Shown one piece after another: positions 37,320 to 50,400 of a stretch of 64,000 nt of DNA. Under the pieces are notes generated by a model. That model made no database searches, was not told where the DNA came from, and worked only from the letters and a program-made list of their open reading frames with translations. Made by a program: the position numbers and the translations under genes. The stretch is from Fratercula arctica (lineage: Eukaryota; Chordata; Aves; Charadriiformes; Alcidae), in the NCBI GenBank assembly GCA_947846985.1, contig CANTUZ010000004.1:53359672-53423671 (forward strand), written 5' to 3'. How positions within the stretch are numbered: position 1 is the stretch's first letter; each line of letters begins with the position of its first letter.

Positions 37320-40300
37320 TCACTGAAAGCTATCAGTCCAGGGAAGGGTACTAATTTTTTCTGAATTTTAATGCTGTACCTGAAACTAGTATCTATGGCC
37401 CAAGACAAAGTCATTTAACATTTGGCTGCCCTTCCCTCTAGCTGTAATAAGCTGCCTAAGAAGCAAAGACAAAATGGATTTGATACCTCATTCCAGCACA
37501 TCCACTTGGAGACAATCCCTACTTTAGGAAATGGCAAGCAGTAATCATCTGAAAAAATTACTCAGTTTAGACATCCAAAAAAGTAAAGATGTTCAAAATG
37601 TCTTTAGTGTATATTTATTTACCTTTATTTCTTTTGAAGACTTTTTTTTTCTACATATAGGAGTAAGCAAGGGCTACTAAATAGCACTTCTATCATAGAA
37701 CTCTTGCTTCACGGTGCCAAAATAACAGGGGAAAAACCTCAACTTATCACAGACATTGCACTATTTGACAGATACTGAAAAATGCAGTTTTGGACAACAG
37801 CAGCCTAGCATTTTTTTTCAAGTCTCTTTGGACTTAGATAGCACCCATCTCCTATGAATTTTATAATTTAAGAGAACTACAAGAAAATTACTTAAAGAGA
37901 TTAAGTTATTCATTAAAAACTTTTATCTGATACTGAAAAAAACCCCAACCAACCAATTTCTAGAGGAGAAAAATCTGTCCAAAGGAGAAAGCTTTAGTTA
38001 TAGTTTTCCTAAGGAGCAGGCAACCTGGAAAAGATGAGCCCACTGATTTATTCCCCTTCCACCTACCTGCCAACCAGCAGCTAAAACCACAATGCAGATA
38101 CTGCTCACATGTAAATATGTTCAACGTGTCACAATACAGTTTCTCCTTGAAAATGAGACCTCCTTTTAAGTGCAGTGAAATAATGTATTGCATACATTTA
38201 TGCCTACCTCAGGGAGGTTCCATATCTGCGACCCGCTGGTGCACTTCCAGCCAGGCAAACAGTTGTCGCACTCAGCTCTTCAAGAGCTGGGAAGCATTAG
38301 AAGCATCAAAACGGCAAATCCAGAAGACTCTTCAAAATCCAAAAGAGGAATCTCTAAGACTAAAAACAGATATTTGCACCACCTCACAGTAAGCATAACT
38401 GCACAGCACGTGGAGAAAACAGCTGCCACGCTGTCAGCCTCAGAAAAGCCCCACACACCAGACCCTCAGGTTCATATAATGAGCAGAGCTCCCCTGAACA
38501 CAATGTAATTGCATCAATTTATACCAGCTGCGAATCTAGCACGGGGTTTTTTCTAACTCACTATTAACAGCTGGTATAATTCTGTTGAAACTGTGTCTTA
38601 GCACAGTTCAGCTGCAGGTCAGTCTGTTTCAAAGAAAGCAAAGATGATAACTATGGTGAAACGGTTGCCTGAAATGCAATAAAGTACTCATTAGGAAACT
38701 TAGGCTGTTTCTACCTTTGAGAACATTTATTAATCCTTGTATTAGGATCCTCAAATTCTTTCTGTTTGCTGCGTAAAACCAGCCCTGTTTCTCTGCCACC
38801 TCCATTTTGTATTGTCACAGAGCTGATGGAGTACTTGTGAGCTTGAAGCTTTTCCTCACAGTTTGAGAAGTCACTAAGCAGGTTTCAGGACAGCGGAAAA
38901 TTAAGCCCCAAGAGTATCAAAATTATTTAGAAAAAAAAGACATAACCTCTAAGAGAAGGCAATTCCAGCCATTCAGTGTCATTGAATCCTTCCCTTCTTT
39001 TTCCACGGATTTTCCAGGCATATCAGGTTTGCACACCCAGCAAGAGGTATGGTCAAGCTATTACATTTACCAAAACAAATTATGCAAGCTGATGAGAAGT
39101 GTTTGTTGCAGCAGTAATGACCGAAGTGCAGGAGAGGGTATAGCAAAGAGAATGCTCAAAATCGAGTGATGTTATCAATGAAACTTTGTCTATTCGTCTC
39201 AACAGAGAATCTGTGCTCCAGAAGAAAGGAAATAGGGAGGGAATGGCTGTAATTCCCTAACAGACAGCCAAATTAAAGAAGGACATACCTCTAACAGAGC
39301 TATTTAGGAAGTAGTTCAGTAAGTACGCCTTAGTCCAGTAATTGCAGTGTTCTTACAGCAGTAAATAGATTACTAAAAAGCAACAGCAATTCTGGGGAAA
39401 ATGTGATTATTGGAATGGAAGTTCTCATCTAACTGTTTTGTGTTATTTAGCATGTATTTTCCAAGTTGTACATGACTTGCATTTTCAAAGAGAAGAATAA
39501 CTGCTTTACCAAACCCACGGGAGAAAAAGCACTTTGAGACACTTTTCCATTAACATGTAACATAGTGGTTTGCAGATATCCAGATCGGCTTGATTAAATA
39601 AATTAATTACCCTCAGCTCCAAGACTTTAACTATCAGTTTTTCTTGACTGGCATTTAGTTTGCACAAGAGGCCCAACATTTACACTGAGCCCAGAGTTTT
39701 CACGTGTATCGGAAACTTAAAAATCCTGAAACTTAAGACTGACATATCCGCCCATGTATAAGAAAAGAGCAGGTATACAGCTGTAGAGGTAACAACACAT
39801 AGTCCATCTCACAGTTCCTAGCATAGTCTTGGAAACAACAAAAAACATATTTCTATTCAGAAATAAAATCAGTGACAGCGTAGCTCAGTTGGACATACTA
39901 TGATAACCTCATTTGTTATTACTAATTTGTAAGATTAGTATACTATTTAAGACAACCTATGTCTTTTTTAAGGTAGCACACTCAGCCGTCACCATCTACC
40001 CTTTTAAAATCTCAAAACATTTGTTTCATCTTATGGTCGCTGCTCTGAAGACTGCAGTGGCAGGCTCAGATCGTAAAACGTGCGTTTCTGCTTTTCTGCT
40101 GAAGAAAGTCCACCAGCTCACCGCAGTGTGGGAGAAAAAAGAGATCTGAAGCGATCTGAATCCTGTCCTGTGACACACGCAAACTGACTGGTGTGGTTGG
40201 ATATAGCTGCTAGAAAACATAGTACACTGAGCAATTACGAACTCGCTGTTTGTCTCGGGAAAAGAGAACTGTGTAATCAGTAAATCTAACTGAGTTTTAT

Positions 40301-41362
40301 TGATCGAGCCAGCAACGTTGCCTCTTCAGAAACCTGATGAAAATGCCAACACAAAGTCCATCAATAGGTGCTCTACTATTCACAGGGAGAGCTGAAAGGG
40401 GTCACCAAATGTGCTGTACAGAACGTACTTTGCCTATAGGTACACCGCAGATTCTCACAGCTTGCCTGCTTTAAAAAGACTTCTGGAGAAAACAAAACAA
40501 AAAAAAGTTCTATACAAGTCTACCTTCAATACCCTCTATGAACAGCCAAACACCCAGCAGTTCATGCACTACCAAGGCCTAAGAAAATAAAGGTTGAGAC
40601 CATGGTCTATTAATTGGCATGCAATCGGCACTCTGCAAGCAATCCTTGATGCAGCCACACATGGGGTGTGACCCACCCCGATGGGCTCTACCTTTCTCTG
40701 TCTCTTTTTCCATGAAAAACTGCATTCCAACACCTCACACTCAGTTTTGCCATGGCTTAGACAAATTTGTAGCATGCATTCACGTCTTTGAATGAACCAA
40801 CTGAAGTGAAAAGTATTAACCATTTTACCCAGATAGCCATATTTTAAACAAAATTAGATGGAAGAGGTGAAAATATCCATCAATAAGGGGAAAAGTATGT
40901 AATGTATAGAAAAAGAAAAAGATCTGCAGAAGAGTGGGCTGCTCTGGAAAGGCGTGAATACTCCATGTGTACAGTACGTCTTTCTCTTTTACCCATGAAC
41001 TTGGTACAAAGGCGCTTGCAAACCTTTTGCTTAAAGGGAAACCATAACTAATGGCATCTGCCACAGGAACTGATGATCATTCACTGAATTGCAAACCACA
41101 GCTTCAGACACCCTTAACTCCCACACAATAGATCACCAGTGCCTCTCGGGTTCAACTGGCCTCCAGCGTGCCACTAGACTTCAAAACAGGAAGGTTGTTA
41201 AGTGACAAGTCAGGCAAGTGACAAAAGAACCAATATCTATACACATAATGCAACAAAACCAAGTGAACTTCGGTCATCTTGCTTACAACAGCATGGCTTC
41301 CCATTCCTAGAGAATTCGGGACACTCTCAGCCTAACAAGGCACTGATTCTTGTCTCACTCGG

Positions 41363-41374
41363 GCTCCAGGGGGC
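41363..41374 (+). promoter_or_regulatory. CTCF-like motif, weak
   Basis: Plus strand gctccagggggc contains the AGGGGGC half of the CTCF core; the 5' half has two departures from consensus. A chance match is quite possible. Confidence 0.2.
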
Positions 41375-41860
41375 ATGACAGGAGCAATCTTCTGTCCCAT
41401 CAGGGGAATGGGAGGGAAGAAATGCTACAATCTTGAAAAGTCTAGTTCAGAGACTTACCAAAGGGAAAGGATATCAAGGAAATGAGAAATAAATGTTTAA
41501 AATGGGGTCTGTGGCCAATTGGACGATTGAACCAACACATTTTTGTACAGTGAGCAGTGAGAAACTGGTGACTTCGAGACTCAGAGGATCTATTTCAAGT
41601 ATTTATACTGCATGCTTCATAGCGTTTTCCTTTCTCATGGTGTCCTTAACTCTGCAATATATAACCAGATTGCATACATAAATGGCCCAATTCAAACTGC
41701 TTGTCTTACCCAAAAAAGAATCTTAAGCAGTTTTGAATTTAAGTTAAACAACTGGACATGTAAAGTAAAAACACATTAAGTAAATCATAAACTTTGACTG
41801 GAAGAACCACGAAACTGAATTCTGAGTGTGTGTGGCATTCAGTAACCCCAGAAGCCCAGC

Positions 41861-41922
41861 AGACCTCAGGAGGTCTCCAGTCCAGCCTCCGGCTCAAGCA
41901 GACCAGCCTCGGGGCTGCCTGA
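41861..41922 (+). mobile_element. CR1 LINE 3'-region fragment, degraded
   Basis: The phrase gacctcaggaggtctccag followed by tccagcctccggctcaagcag corresponds to the conserved avian CR1 3' segment 'gacctc..gaggtc..tagtccaaccccctgctcaaagcag', read here in sense orientation. The terminal 8 bp ATTCTATG-type repeats of CR1 are not seen downstream, so the fragment is truncated or decayed. Identification is from memory of the consensus. Confidence 0.6.
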
Positions 41923-42210
41923 TGGGATTAACAGAACAGCTAGCTCAGGCTGAAAACATTTGTGATAATTTTGGGGTGGGAGGGAGGAAGAGGGTCCCAG
42001 ACGTCCTGTGGGGAGACCACAGCCAGGGCTGACCCCCTTGACCAGGGGTGTCAGGTGATGTGGTGAGTGGCCTCATCACTGTGGATGTGCCTGGCATTCA
42101 CTGTCCCTGCTCCACCAGCCACAGGATCACTCTCAGCTCCCAGCTCCCTGTCCCACAGGGACAGCCGCCCTGCACTGAACCTGGAATAAATTGCACAGAC
42201 TTCCTTAAGC
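41923..42210. other. GC-rich patch of unknown origin
   Basis: This stretch is clearly richer in G and C than its flanks and contains several CCAG/CTGTCCC/CAGGG phrases. Short plus-strand frames (to 42032, and 42048-42236) show no known domain. It follows directly on the CR1-like fragment and may be a further diverged part of the same insertion or another old repeat. An AATAAA at 42185-42190 is near its right edge. Confidence 0.4.
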
Positions 42211-45200
42211 CAAGGCTGTCACTCTGTATGGTGTAAATAAGAATTAAGTAGCACTCTGTAGAATTGAAGTATTAATACGATGGTTAAAAAGATGCCAATA
42301 AGTAAGATTACAATAAGTAATCAAGTGGCTTCCCCAAACCTATGTGCAAGGGCGATAGCAAGGGCTGTTGTTTAAGACCTAAGAAAAGTTTCAAAGTGAA
42401 AGAACTGCTTTTTAAAAATATTTTTTAAATATATAGTAAAATAAGTTAGTAGTTCATAGAAGGTATTTTAAATAATGTAAAGAACTTAAAGCAACTTGAG
42501 TCTGGTTCATCAACATTAGACAATACAGGCTGTGGGGCAGAACCAAATCTCTACTTACTGATTCACATTAGTAATTTGCCCAGTCAACAAAATAAACCTT
42601 TATTCTGCAGGTTGATGACATTACCAGACCAGTAAAAGCCAGGTAGATGTGTTCCAGGTTTTCTGAGGCAAGGTATTTAGCCTACTTATAAATAGGATTT
42701 ATGAATTACATAACCAAAAAAGAAAACTGACAGTATATTTCTTTTTAAGAAACGTATTTCAACTATTGAACAAATATCACATTCATAGAAAAACAGTTGC
42801 ACTTCTACAACAGGCAGCTTTAATGAGCCTATTTCCATAAAATGCTTGATTTTCAGCTTCAAACCACCCCAGTGCCCTCCCTCAACTCCCTTGTTAGGCA
42901 TCTTATTAAAAAGAAGTATTAAGAAAAATATTCACTATCTTATGCATTTGAGTCTTATTCCAGGACTATTCCCTAAAATTAGTCTTACCTGTTTCCTAGG
43001 AAATACTCTAAGGCATCCATTGCTGATAAACAGACACATATACCTCTGCCTCCACCCTCATTTCAAAGAATATGGATTGATTTATGGATTGCAAAATAGT
43101 CTAATATTGCTTACAAAATCTGCTACCTTCTATTGCAATAAAAGTAAACAGAGAGTCACCTTCACAATAGAGACTATTATTTGCCACTTCCACAAGAGAT
43201 GGAGGTTTCATTTCTCTACTCCCTGACTTTCAATTTAGCCATTCACAGGTATGCAAAGTTAAATACGCAGCACCCTACCCTCCCACCAAAAACTGCTGAA
43301 TCCCTACTGAGCTCCTACAGCATGAGCAGAGCAGCGAGCCTCATCCGCACCATCCCAGGCGACAGGCATCACCACCTCTCTTGCGGGAAGGCAGCTGCAT
43401 CAGGCTTTATTTTAAAGCTAAACAGAAGAAAAATCAGGACACACTCCATTTAACATCCCTTGGGTCTGCCACTTTGCCCTTCAGTCATTTGGCAGATATA
43501 TCTTTCTCTTTTTGAGAAGAGCTCCTTCGAGCCCAACCTGCCGCTCCCCATTTTTAGAGGGGAGGCAGAGGGGGAACATCCTTTTTTTGGAGCTCTGTGC
43601 TGGCCTAAAACCATATTTAAACTCACTGACAAGGAAACCAGGCACTGGGATGGATCCCCAGCATATATGTGTCCCTTCATTTCAGAGTAGCTGTGGCACC
43701 TCTGCATGGTCCAAACCTGGTCATCTTCCCTTCTTCGGTGGTACTTCTCGTAACAGTAGCTTAAAGCCATCCCTTACTATTCGCAGCATTTCAAACCCCT
43801 TCGCATTAGATTTGCCTGAGTTTAAACAGCACTGAGCCACGCACTGAAGATACAGCCCAAAAATCAAGTTTTTCCAGAAGAGTCCCCAGTGAACAGTTGA
43901 CCAGGAATGTAACGACATTACGATACTCTTTAAATTCCCCAAGAAAAAAATAAGACAATGCTTTTTCTCCATCATTACTATGGTCATTACCTATACTACT
44001 GTATTTTAAGATTTAGCATTGCCTCATTCACAAGCAACACAGGAGGGACAGACAAAAGCAAGAGCTCTGCCAGGTCTGCTCTGGTCTGGTTTGGGTTCTC
44101 TTCTGGAGAGTGCAGCTGCTTTCAGAGCGATGAACTGCCCCATCGCTGCTGAAGATGTTGCTTCAGGAAAATCCACAGTGGTTTTAGTCCTTTTATCTCA
44201 GCAGAGGTCACCCTGAAAGCTGCATTGAAGAAACAAAACAAAAGCACATCTGATGTAATAAGCCTGGCTACTGAGAAGGAAAAGCCCCACAAGCTTGAAA
44301 AAAAGCCTCCAGCAAAAGATTTTTGTGCCCTGTGGCACACGCAGCCATCAGCAATTTATGAATTTTGAAAAAGAGCTAAGGGAAGGTTTCAGATAAACTG
44401 CATTTTGCTATAGAACAATGACTTCATTTGCTTGGAAAAAAGCTACTCTTCTCATTTATAAATTAACATATGGAGAGATTACTGTCCTGCTCCTCTGGTA
44501 AAGACTAATTTTTGTGCATTCCATTTTATTCCCCAGTTCCCAAATGCAATTGTGCAAATGCTTAACCTTATGCACTGAACTGAAGTCAATGGCATCATCC
44601 ATGCGCTTAATGCCAAACATGAACAGTTTAAACTTCTGTCGAAGCAGAACACAGAAACCAACCTGAAATTCAGGTCTCCATTCTTCAGTTTTGATGAAAC
44701 TCTGACTGATGCTGGACGCTGCAGGACGAGGGGACTGTTAAGGAGACTGTCCTTAATACCCATCTTGGAGGCACAAAATGACACAGCAGTAGAACAGAGA
44801 AAGGAGCACAGATTTGTAGCTCCTCTTCATTTCAGACCGAGCCTTTAATTTCTCAGCCCTATATGCTAATGAAGTAGTTTGTTAAGCTGTTTCAGTACTG
44901 ATCCAGACATGTGAATGCATATCTTACTCCAGACCTTTGCTGAAGCTGCTTGAGTTAAGCTCAATGTAAGTGACATAAAAAGCAGCGAGTAAAAAAAACA
45001 GTATCACAGGTTCCTTAAGACAAATTCTTACTGATTTTACAGGACAGTTGAAAAGCTGAAAGCCTAATCAAGAAAAAACAAACCTGAATGCTACATACGC
45101 AGCACACGCTTAATAACTGAACTCTCTTAAAAATTTGTATTAGCCCAATTTTACAATTTAAATGTATGAAAATACATACTGCAATCTGTGTGTACATGCT

Positions 45201-47171
45201 GTATAAATCTATCTGACACACGTAAATACAACTTTCTGAGGGTTCATTTCCAGAGAAGCTGATGGGAAGAGATGCTGCCCAGCACCTGTGGGAGATTGGG
45301 CTCACAATCTACGGGATCATCTCCCTGGAGCTCCAAGAGCCTCACATCCCTTTTTCCATAGCTCTCTAACTCAAGCGTAGAGTAAGGATATGTCTTTTCT
45401 AAATAGTGAAGCCTGGTCTGAGAAGGCAATGGGTAAGGGGTGCTAGGCAGGACCCTGTCATTAGCAGTGGTTATAAGACAGAACACTGTTACACAATGCA
45501 ATGATGTATCACAGCAACAGTGTACAAGCAGGCTTGAAATATCCAAATATAAAGCAAGTTTACACTACAGATGAACTTAATATTCCTAAGCAAGCAAAGA
45601 TTTTGAAAATTAATGTTTCAAAATATTGTTTTCCAATAGACAGGCCAAAACTTTCAGCCTTAGCACAAGGAAAAAATTACTGCATCTTAGTACAAATACT
45701 TGTTCATAACTAACCAAATACCAGCAGCTCTTCTCCCCTTCTTTAACTGAAAAATCAATTGTTTGCTGAGGAAAAACATGTGCAAGGAAAACATTTGAAT
45801 CGCTATTAAGAAAAGTGCAGAGTATTTCACTTTCAATGAAAAATGTGGACAAATGGGACTATTCCTTGTAAAGATTTATAAATCAGTTAAAGATTGTTGT
45901 CACACCAGGCCTAAAACAATTTTACTACACTTAGAAGCTCAGGAATGCTTTTGTTTGAGCACAGAACTTTTCTAAACTCACTGTAGCTCTGCTAACAGCC
46001 ACCAGCCCTCAAGCAGAAGCCCTTGGAGAGGTATTACCCTGAAAGCCATTTATCTTTTACTTCAATTTGCAAGCAAACACCAACACAGAGAGCCATTAGA
46101 GAACAAGTGCTCTCTGGATGCTGAAAATCAATGGAGGAAAATTAAAAATCAACAAAGCTCTCACATACAGCCTCCTAAATGAAATGGCCTGTGATCCAGT
46201 CAATCCTTGTTAAGAGGAGAGTTAAATAAATTCTTAATCAAGGATGAGCTCTAGTGACACTTCTTATCATATTTATATTGCATATCATACATCTCTAGGT
46301 ATATTCTGTGTCATAAGGACATAATCTGATAATAAAGATACTCATAGTGAATAGAACAATTAAGAAACTATTTGCAACACTCAAACTCTGGTGGCAGGCA
46401 AAAGATTTAGGCTCTGAGAAGGGTAATGGTGAGTGAATAAAGTGACACAAGTAAACATAGCAGCAGAAGTTTTGTACAATATTTTGATAAATGCTCCTTT
46501 GCTTACTTCTTGAAGAGTAAATCCACCTAATTTACATCTTTTTTTTTTTTTTCCTAACAGTATTCAGCTAGTTACCAATCTCTTTAGGTCAGCTCATAAA
46601 GCAGCACTGGGAGCAACACCGTGCCTGTGATGCTCTTCCATGTTGATCACAGCCACAGAAAAGTTAAAAAAGAAACAATACTAAAAATATTTGTCTGTGC
46701 TGTCTTGCCTACTAATTGCTGTCGCTTGTGAACCAGTTGAACCACTGCCCCTGAGAATGTGACCAAGTATTGCTATAAAGATGTCAACAGAATGCAACAT
46801 CACATGTACAAACCACTCATTTACCTTGATAATTGCAATAAAAATGCAACAGCATGAGGTACACTAACGAAATAGGATATCTTCCATTGAGGTAATTATT
46901 AGCCTTCTTAATGTAACAATTTCCCCATGATGTAATAGGCATGGCAGAATTAAGCAGTTTTAGTCAATATATATTGAAATAATCTATATTGATTGATTTT
47001 CCATATTTTTTCTGAATGAAGAAAAGGTCACTCTTTCCACTTTGGGTGATAATTTCTCAACATGGGAAGAAGAGAAAAGATGAAAGGGTTTCCTTAAATC
47101 CTTCATAATTTCCATTATAAACATGACTTCTGTGAGGAAAAAGGAATTCTGAGGTGAAAATCATCAGAAAT
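42211..47171. other. Noncoding unique sequence
   Basis: No gene or mobile element recognised. Frames up to 126 codons (42846-43226, plus) and several overlapping 70-107 codon frames on both strands at 43181-44340 lack known motifs. A 14 T run lies at 46539-46552. No RNA gene seen. Confidence 0.6.
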
Positions 47172-47450
47172 GAGAAGCCTCCCATCTAAGGGAGCTAAGG
47201 AGCCTTCTCTTCTCCAGGCTGAACAACCCCAACTCTCTCAGCCTGTCCTCATAGGAGAGGGCTCCAGCCCTCTGATTACCTTTGTGGCCCTCCTCTGGAC
47301 CCATTCCAACAGGCCCATGTCCTTCCTATGCTTAGGGCTCCAGAGCTGGATACAGTACTCCAGGTGGGGTCTCACAAGAGCGGAGTAGAGGGGGAGAATC
47401 ACCTTCCTCGACCTGCTAGCCATGCTTCTTTTGATGCAGTCCCTTTTTGA
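47172..47450 (-). mobile_element. CR1 LINE fragment, reverse transcriptase 3' end
   Basis: The minus strand encodes a 61-codon piece (47423-47238) containing [21 protein letters not shown] and [21 protein letters not shown], the conserved C-terminal part of the CR1 reverse transcriptase. At nucleotide level it follows the avian CR1 consensus closely from the 'ctgcatcaaaagaagc' block to the 'ggttgttcagcctggagaag' block. It is 5'-truncated, as is usual for CR1, and breaks off at about 47172 without the CR1 3' UTR or terminal short repeats, so the 3' side is also lost. In-frame continuity is good over the aligned part, but this is a dead fragment of a far longer polyprotein. Confidence 0.93.
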
Positions 47451-50400
47451 CCAGGCTGTTTAAATCACCAGCAAATGAAGTCCCTCATTCTTGCCAAGTG
47501 CAGGTGATGAAATTGCTTGACCTTATAGAAAGCATACGGTCTTTCAAAAACATTTCACACACATTTCAGCTTTATCTTGTACAAGGACTGACTATTTTCC
47601 ACAATATTTGCAAGCTGCTGGGTATAAAAAGTCTCTAATGATTACCATCTTTTCTTCTTTACCAGATTGAGGGTGTTAAAACTGTGGGCATCACTGATAT
47701 CTTCTACCACAAAATACAAACTCTAAACTACCCAAAGGGTTATGTCTAATAAGCTTCTTACAACCACGAAGACAGATGGCATGGCATATCTGAACACAAA
47801 CGTGACAAATTTAGGACTACGTACTTTTGCAGAATTGACTCTTCAGGATATTTGTTTGGCAGTAAAAGTGTTCTTCAAAATGATAAAAATAAAAATTGAC
47901 AATTCTTTTTTCCAGAGTAAAGACAGGTTCCATAGGTCTCCCCTCTGGTGACTAACTCAGTAATTTTTAATAGGTAAGGGAACAGAAACAAAAATAGAAC
48001 CTGCATTTTAACTTTTTATTTTATTTTCACTTCTAAGGTTAAAATTTCAAAATGGTTGGGTGAGAGAGAAAGAATAGCTCAGGGCATCTTTATTTTAAAG
48101 CTCAAGAAAACTTGTGAGAAATCGCAGCAGATTTTCTCTGATTAAAAGAGGCAAAGGTAAAATGGCAGTTGCCAAAATTTTGAATATGTTGCTTGCTCTT
48201 CTCTAGCAAGGCTCATTTGATTGCAGCTTGACTCATCAGATGCTGTTTTAACACCTCTTGAGATGCACGAAGTTGATGTCTATGCTCCCCTGAAGACAAG
48301 AACACATTTTTCAAGGCTCTAGGCTGCCAGCCACACTGCAGTGAAACATATGCTGTCCTGTTACTGCAGATAACAAACAGCTTCTCTTTTCTTCACTCAT
48401 TCAGCCACACAAATAACTTATTTTGTCTCCTGAGACTTCTGAAACGACTGAGGTCTCTTCAAATAGGCATCAACTGCATTGTGTTTACTGGGTAATATAC
48501 TTCTAACACAGGGGTAGATTATTCCGACCAAGGTATGGTAACTGAGCTGGCTTTTGTAAGTAGCAGCTGAGCCAATTGGTTGTGACTCCACTATTCCCAA
48601 CGGTAATCCTTATGGGAAGACTATAAATATTGCATACCCACCGTTATATGCGATGAACAAATATTGACAATATACTGTATTCTGAAATAGCCGGTAAGAA
48701 ACCTCCTTCACACGAGAGAGCCCCATTTACAAAGAGTCTTTTAGATTGAGTAAACATATCCAGGATTACAAAGACAACTGGTGACATAGCTTTAGAAACC
48801 TGGAGTACTGACATCAGTCACCAACTCAACCCCACGAGACATCAGTACTCCCCGTACTGTCATTCCTTTGGCATGAAGAGTATTTAGTCTGGATCATAGG
48901 TTCTTCACATAGAACTAGTCTCATATAAAGAGGATCATGAGGGGATTAAGAACACCACAGCAACCATTATCACACTTTTTCTCTTTGGTATTTGGAAGCC
49001 ACCCATCACCATGGTACCCCAGTGTGAAGGGGATTGATACCCTAGAGCTTTAGAAAGGGAAGAAGTTAATTTACATAGAGATTTGAACAAGATAATGCCA
49101 GCACATTTCTTTGTCCGAAGGAAAGAAACAATACGAGAGCTGAACACCATTTTGAGGTGATTCATGACCAAAATTGCATCTGATACGCAATTTTGCATCT
49201 GACACGCAACTCTCTCAGCTTCCAATGCTGCAGCCATTAGCAGTGCCTGTGCAAGGCTGCCCAGCAATACAGGCTGAGATGAATGTGGCTGCTCCTGGGG
49301 TGAGGGTGCCAGGAAAAGCCCGCTCCAGGCCAATCTGCAAGGGTGGGCGGATAAAAAGAGAAGTGGAATGGAAATAAGTTGGAAAGGAAAGCTGGAGGGA
49401 GAGCCAGTTACACCAGGCTTTCACACAAGCAAAGTTGGGGAGAAACATGCTGTTTCCAGCAGCCCACCGCTCCCGGGAACTGACTGCTTTGCCTAGAGCC
49501 ATAAGGAATGAAAGCAAACCAGTTCACAGTGATGCCAGACCTCCCCAGGTTGTTATTGCAGTTCTCCCTATCTGGAAAATCAATACTCAAATCACATGAA
49601 AGACCAGATTGCAGCACTGTACACTGTTAAACAACAGCCCTAGATGAAAGGTCATCAAGCTGGAGTACCCTGATTACCTTATAATATACTACAACAGAGC
49701 TGGGCAAGCCGAAATTGGAGGTTTCTTCCCAATTTTTGTAGTTCCTTAAGAAATCACAGTAGGCTGGAAACTCAGATCCTTCAGGGAAAAAGCACATCAA
49801 CATCTTACTGTGCAGCCATCAACATATATTTACTGGATTAAAAAGTGGACTGAAAATTTATTGTGCATTCTCATGTTATTCTTCACCTTTCTAAGATCTA
49901 CTAAAAATGGCTACAGCCTTGAGAATAGACCTTTTTTTGGAGATTTCTGGTAAAAGCCTGTAGCTCCTACCACAGTAGATGTCACTGCAAGTTTACAACC
50001 GCAGTGTTCTCTGAGGATAATTTTGTTAGCTGAAATTTATAAACTGACCTACAGAAAAGGCAGAAAGGGCGACTCTTGGGTTCTGCCACCGCAGCACTTG
50101 GTGATTTTTAAATAAACTTTTTTGTTAGCATCAATATTTAGAGATTTAGCGCTTCTCTGGTTTTTACCTGGGTGATATTTAGCTTATGTTTGTGAACACA
50201 GCTTAAATGCAGTGGTAGGTGGCACAGTAGTATTAAGGAACAGCAAAGTGTCCAGCCTCAGCCACTGACAAGCTGCAGTCATTTCTCCAGTCAAAGAGAA
50301 CAGACAAGAGAGAGGGTAAAAAAACACACTGCAAACAAAACCCAGTGTGCTATCAAAATGTTCAAAAACGATAAATAACTCGCAATTACCTAAATCATGG

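Larger units (their letters stand above)
32973..41860. other. Noncoding unique sequence
   Basis: No gene or mobile element recognised. A locally GC-rich spot at 35330-35420 carries short overlapping frames on both strands without known domains. Named sites within are a CTCF-like match at 35483, a 25 bp tandem duplication at 36622, an imperfect hairpin at 36947-37003 and a G/T-rich tract at 37234. A tRNA-like 15-mer near 39878 lacks the rest of a tRNA. Confidence 0.6.

Noticed and set aside
39874..39900. tRNA-like string agcgtagctcagttgga
   Set aside because: It resembles a tRNA D-arm only. No acceptor stem, anticodon arm or GGTTCGA-type T-loop follows at the right distance.
45244..45546. 100-codon minus frame with LLELQGDDPVDCE
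   Set aside because: Looked briefly like repeat-derived sequence, but could not be matched to CR1 or another family I know.
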